33,663 bases of DNA from Streptomycetaceae bacterium. Its GTDB lineage: Bacteria > Actinomycetota > Actinomycetes > Nanopelagicales > Nanopelagicaceae. Below the pieces are notes generated by a model. The model searched no databases. It was given only the letters and a program-made list of their open reading frames with translations, and was not told where the DNA came from. The position numbers and the translations under genes are program-made. Location of the stretch: NCBI GenBank assembly GCA_900298985.1, contig OMHY01000001.1:1-33663 (forward strand), written 5' to 3'. How positions within the stretch are numbered: the stretch's first letter is position 1; every line of letters begins with the position of its first letter. Positions 31,376-33,663 of this stretch are shown in pieces.

Positions 31376-31812
31376 TGGCTACTGCTAAAAAGGCTGCTGC
31401 AAGTACTGCAAATAAAGGTGCTGCCGCAAAAGGCAAAGTAAAGATGCGCAAGAAGGAAAAGAAAAATGTTGCAGTAGGTCAGGCATACATTAAATCAACC
31501 TTCAACAACACTATTGTTTCAATTACAGATCCAACCGGTGCAGTCATATCCTGGTCCTCTGCCGGTCAAGTTGGATTTAAAGGTTCTCGTAAATCAACTC
31601 CTTATGCCGCACAGATGGCTGCAGAAGCTGCAGCTCGTCGCGCACAAGAGCATGGTTTAAAGAAAGTAGATGTTTTCGTTAAGGGCCCTGGTTCTGGACG
31701 TGAAACTGCAATTCGTTCATTACAAGCAGCAGGTTTAGAGGTTGGAGCAATTCAAGATGTAACTCCAGCTCCACATAATGGCTGCCGTCCACCAAAGCCC
31801 CGCAGAGTTTAA
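31375..31812 (+). CDS. rpsK: 30S ribosomal protein S11
   Basis: [59 protein letters not shown]. Confidence 0.97.
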   Translation: MATAKKAAASTANKGAAAKGKVKMRKKEKKNVAVGQAYIKSTFNNTIVSITDPTGAVISWSSAGQVGFKGSRKSTPYAAQMAAEAAARRAQEHGLKKVDVFVKGPGSGRETAIRSLQAAGLEVGAIQDVTPAPHNGCRPPKPRRV

Positions 31813-31825
31813 GGAAGGAATATAA

Positions 31826-32452
31826 ATGGCTCGATATACAGGTGCAGATTGCAAGCGTTGCCGTCGCGAGAAGGTAAAACTATTCCTTAAAGGTTCCAAA
31901 TGTGATGGACCTAAATGTCCAATGGAATCTCGTCCTTATCCACCCGGACAACATGGTCGTGGTCGTGGAAAAGAATCTGAATATTTATTACAGAAGCGTG
32001 AAAAGCAAAAGTGCGCTCGCATTTATGGAGTATTGGAAAGACAATTCCATGGATATTATGAAGAAGCAAGTCGTCGTGCAGGTAAGACCGGTGAAAACCT
32101 TTTGGTGTTGTTGGAAACTCGTTTAGACAATGTGGTTTTCCGTGCAGGTTTTGCTAAGTCACGGGATATGGCTCGTCAATTAGTAAGACATGGACATTTC
32201 CTAGTGAATGGTAAGAAAGTAAATATTCCTTCTTATCGTGTTTCACCAATGGACATCATTGATGTGCTTCCGGGATCAATGGATTTAACTCCATTTATCG
32301 TAGCAAGTGCAGAGTTAGGTGAAAGAGCAATCCCAGCTTGGATGGAGGTTGTAGGTTCACGCCTTCGCATCATCATCCACGCACTACCTACTCGCAGCAT
32401 CATCGATACTCAAGTACAAGAACAACTTATTGTTGAACTTTACTCAAAGTAA
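31826..32452 (+). CDS. rpsD: 30S ribosomal protein S4
   Basis: MARYTGADCKRCRREKVKLFLKGSKCDGPKCPMESRPYPPGQHG; RQLVRHGHFLVNGKKVNIPSYRV. Confidence 0.97.
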   Translation: MARYTGADCKRCRREKVKLFLKGSKCDGPKCPMESRPYPPGQHGRGRGKESEYLLQKREKQKCARIYGVLERQFHGYYEEASRRAGKTGENLLVLLETRLDNVVFRAGFAKSRDMARQLVRHGHFLVNGKKVNIPSYRVSPMDIIDVLPGSMDLTPFIVASAELGERAIPAWMEVVGSRLRIIIHALPTRSIIDTQVQEQLIVELYSK

Positions 32453-32546
32453 TTTTTTTGCAAGTAATTAAATACCCGAACTAAATACAGTCCCCAAAAC
32501 TAGTATGGAGATTAAATAGTGGATCTCCAAGGAAGAGAAGGTAAAA

Positions 32547-33545
32547 GCGCTAATTGCACAACGCACCGTCTTGTCAGAAGAAGTAGTTAATGAAACTCGT
32601 TCTCGCTTCATTATTGAACCGCTAGAACCAGGTTTTGGTTATACCTTAGGTAATTCACTTCGCAGAACTCTGCTTTCATCTATTCCTGGTGCAGCTGTAA
32701 CCAGCATTAGAGTTACTGGAGCTTTGCATGAATTCCAAACTTTGGAAGGTGTAAAAGAAGATTTAACTGAGATTGTATTAAATATAAAGAACCTAGTACT
32801 TTCATCAGATAATGATGAACCATCTCTACTTTACATTAGAAAAAGTGGTGAAGGGATAGTTACTGGAAATGATATTACCGCTCCCGCGGGAGTAGTTGTA
32901 CATAACCCAGATCATGTAATTGCTTCTCTAAATTCCAAAGCGAATTTTGAAGTGGAATTAACAGTAGAGCGTGGTCGAGGCTATGTAACTGCGGTACAAA
33001 ATAAAGCTGCCGGTGGAGAGATTGGCCGAATTCCAGTGGATTCTATTTATTCTCCTGTATTGCGCGTTTCCTACAAAGTAGAAGCTACTCGTGTAGAACA
33101 GAGAACTGACTTTGATCGTTTAGTAGTGGATGTTGAAACTAAACCTTCAATTCGACCAGCTGATGCTATGGCATCTGCCGGCAAGACTTTGGTTGAGTTA
33201 TTTGGATTAGCTCGAGAATTAAATGTTGATGCTGAAGGTATTGAGATGGGACCATCTGTACAGGATGCTGCGCTCGCAGCTGATCTAGCACTACCTATCG
33301 AAGATCTTGATTTAACTGTACGTTCCTACAATTGCTTGAAGCGTGAAGGAATTCATAGTGTCGGAGAATTAGTTTCTCGTTCCGAAGCAGATTTGATGGA
33401 TATTAGAAATTTTGGTTCTAAATCTATTGATGAAGTAAAGGCCAAATTGCATTCCATGGGGCTAGCGTTAAAAGATTCCCCAATTGGATTTGATCCAACT
33501 AAGCATGCAAATTATGGTGCTGATTTTGATAGTGAACTTGAGTAA
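32547..33545 (+). CDS. rpoA: DNA-directed RNA polymerase subunit alpha; start uncertain (homology and SD point to GCG 32547; first canonical in-frame start is TTG 32571)
   Basis: (A)[73 protein letters not shown]. Confidence 0.93.
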   Translation, partial: ALIAQRTVLSEEVVNETRSRFIIEPLEPGFGYTLGNSLRRTLLSSIPGAAVTSIRVTGALHEFQTLEGVKEDLTEIVLNIKNLVLSSDNDEPSLLYIRKSGEGIVTGNDITAPAGVVVHNPDHVIASLNSKANFEVELTVERGRGYVTAVQNKAAGGEIGRIPVDSIYSPVLRVSYKVEATRVEQRTDFDRLVVDVETKPSIRPADAMASAGKTLVELFGLARELNVDAEGIEMGPSVQDAALAADLALPIEDLDLTVRSYNCLKREGIHSVGELVSRSEADLMDIRNFGSKSIDEVKAKLHSMGLALKDSPIGFDPTKHANYGADFDSELE

Positions 33546-33556
33546 GAGGAGAAAAA

Positions 33557-33663
33557 ATGCCAAAGCCTACTAAAGGTCCAAGACTGGGAAGTGGACCAGC
33601 TCATCAAAAAGCAATGTTGGGAACATTAGCAACTCAACTTTTTGCTCATGGAAAAATCACTAC
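33557..33663 (+). CDS. rplQ: 50S ribosomal protein L17, 3' end truncated by the window edge
   Basis: AGAGGAG upstream; [35 protein letters not shown]... Confidence 0.93.
   Translation, partial: MPKPTKGPRLGSGPAHQKAMLGTLATQLFAHGKIT

Overview
This window is a ribosomal/transcription core cluster from a low-GC actinobacterium. The protein sequences look like freshwater Nanopelagicales/acI, but that placement is inference. Order: rpoB (5'-truncated)-rpoC | accessory block (SRPBCC/AHSA1 protein, small ORF, GNAT on -, tiny hydrophobic ORF on -, an AT-rich RloC/PrrC-like AAA ATPase split by one in-frame TAG, small acidic ORF) | rpsL-rpsG-fusA-tuf | S10/spc block rpsJ to rplO | secY-adk-map | amidohydrolase (-) | infA-rpmJ-rpsM-rpsK-rpsD-rpoA-rplQ (3'-truncated). 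Most interesting observations: (1) an apparent H-type pseudoknot/Shine-Dalgarno (SD) switch in the rpsM leader, where a hairpin-loop octamer TTGAAAGG is exactly complementary to CCTTTCAA, which can also pair with the rpsM SD; (2) a zinc-hook, HEPN-like ABC-type ATPase, candidate anticodon nuclease, interrupted by a single amber codon between rpoC and rpsL; (3) rpoA has no canonical start codon where homologs start: a well-placed SD is followed by GCG; (4) a long stem-loop in the infA leader and a structured rpsL leader; (5) an N-terminally short amidohydrolase inserted antisense between map and infA. All readings were done by eye; no searches or folding programs were run.
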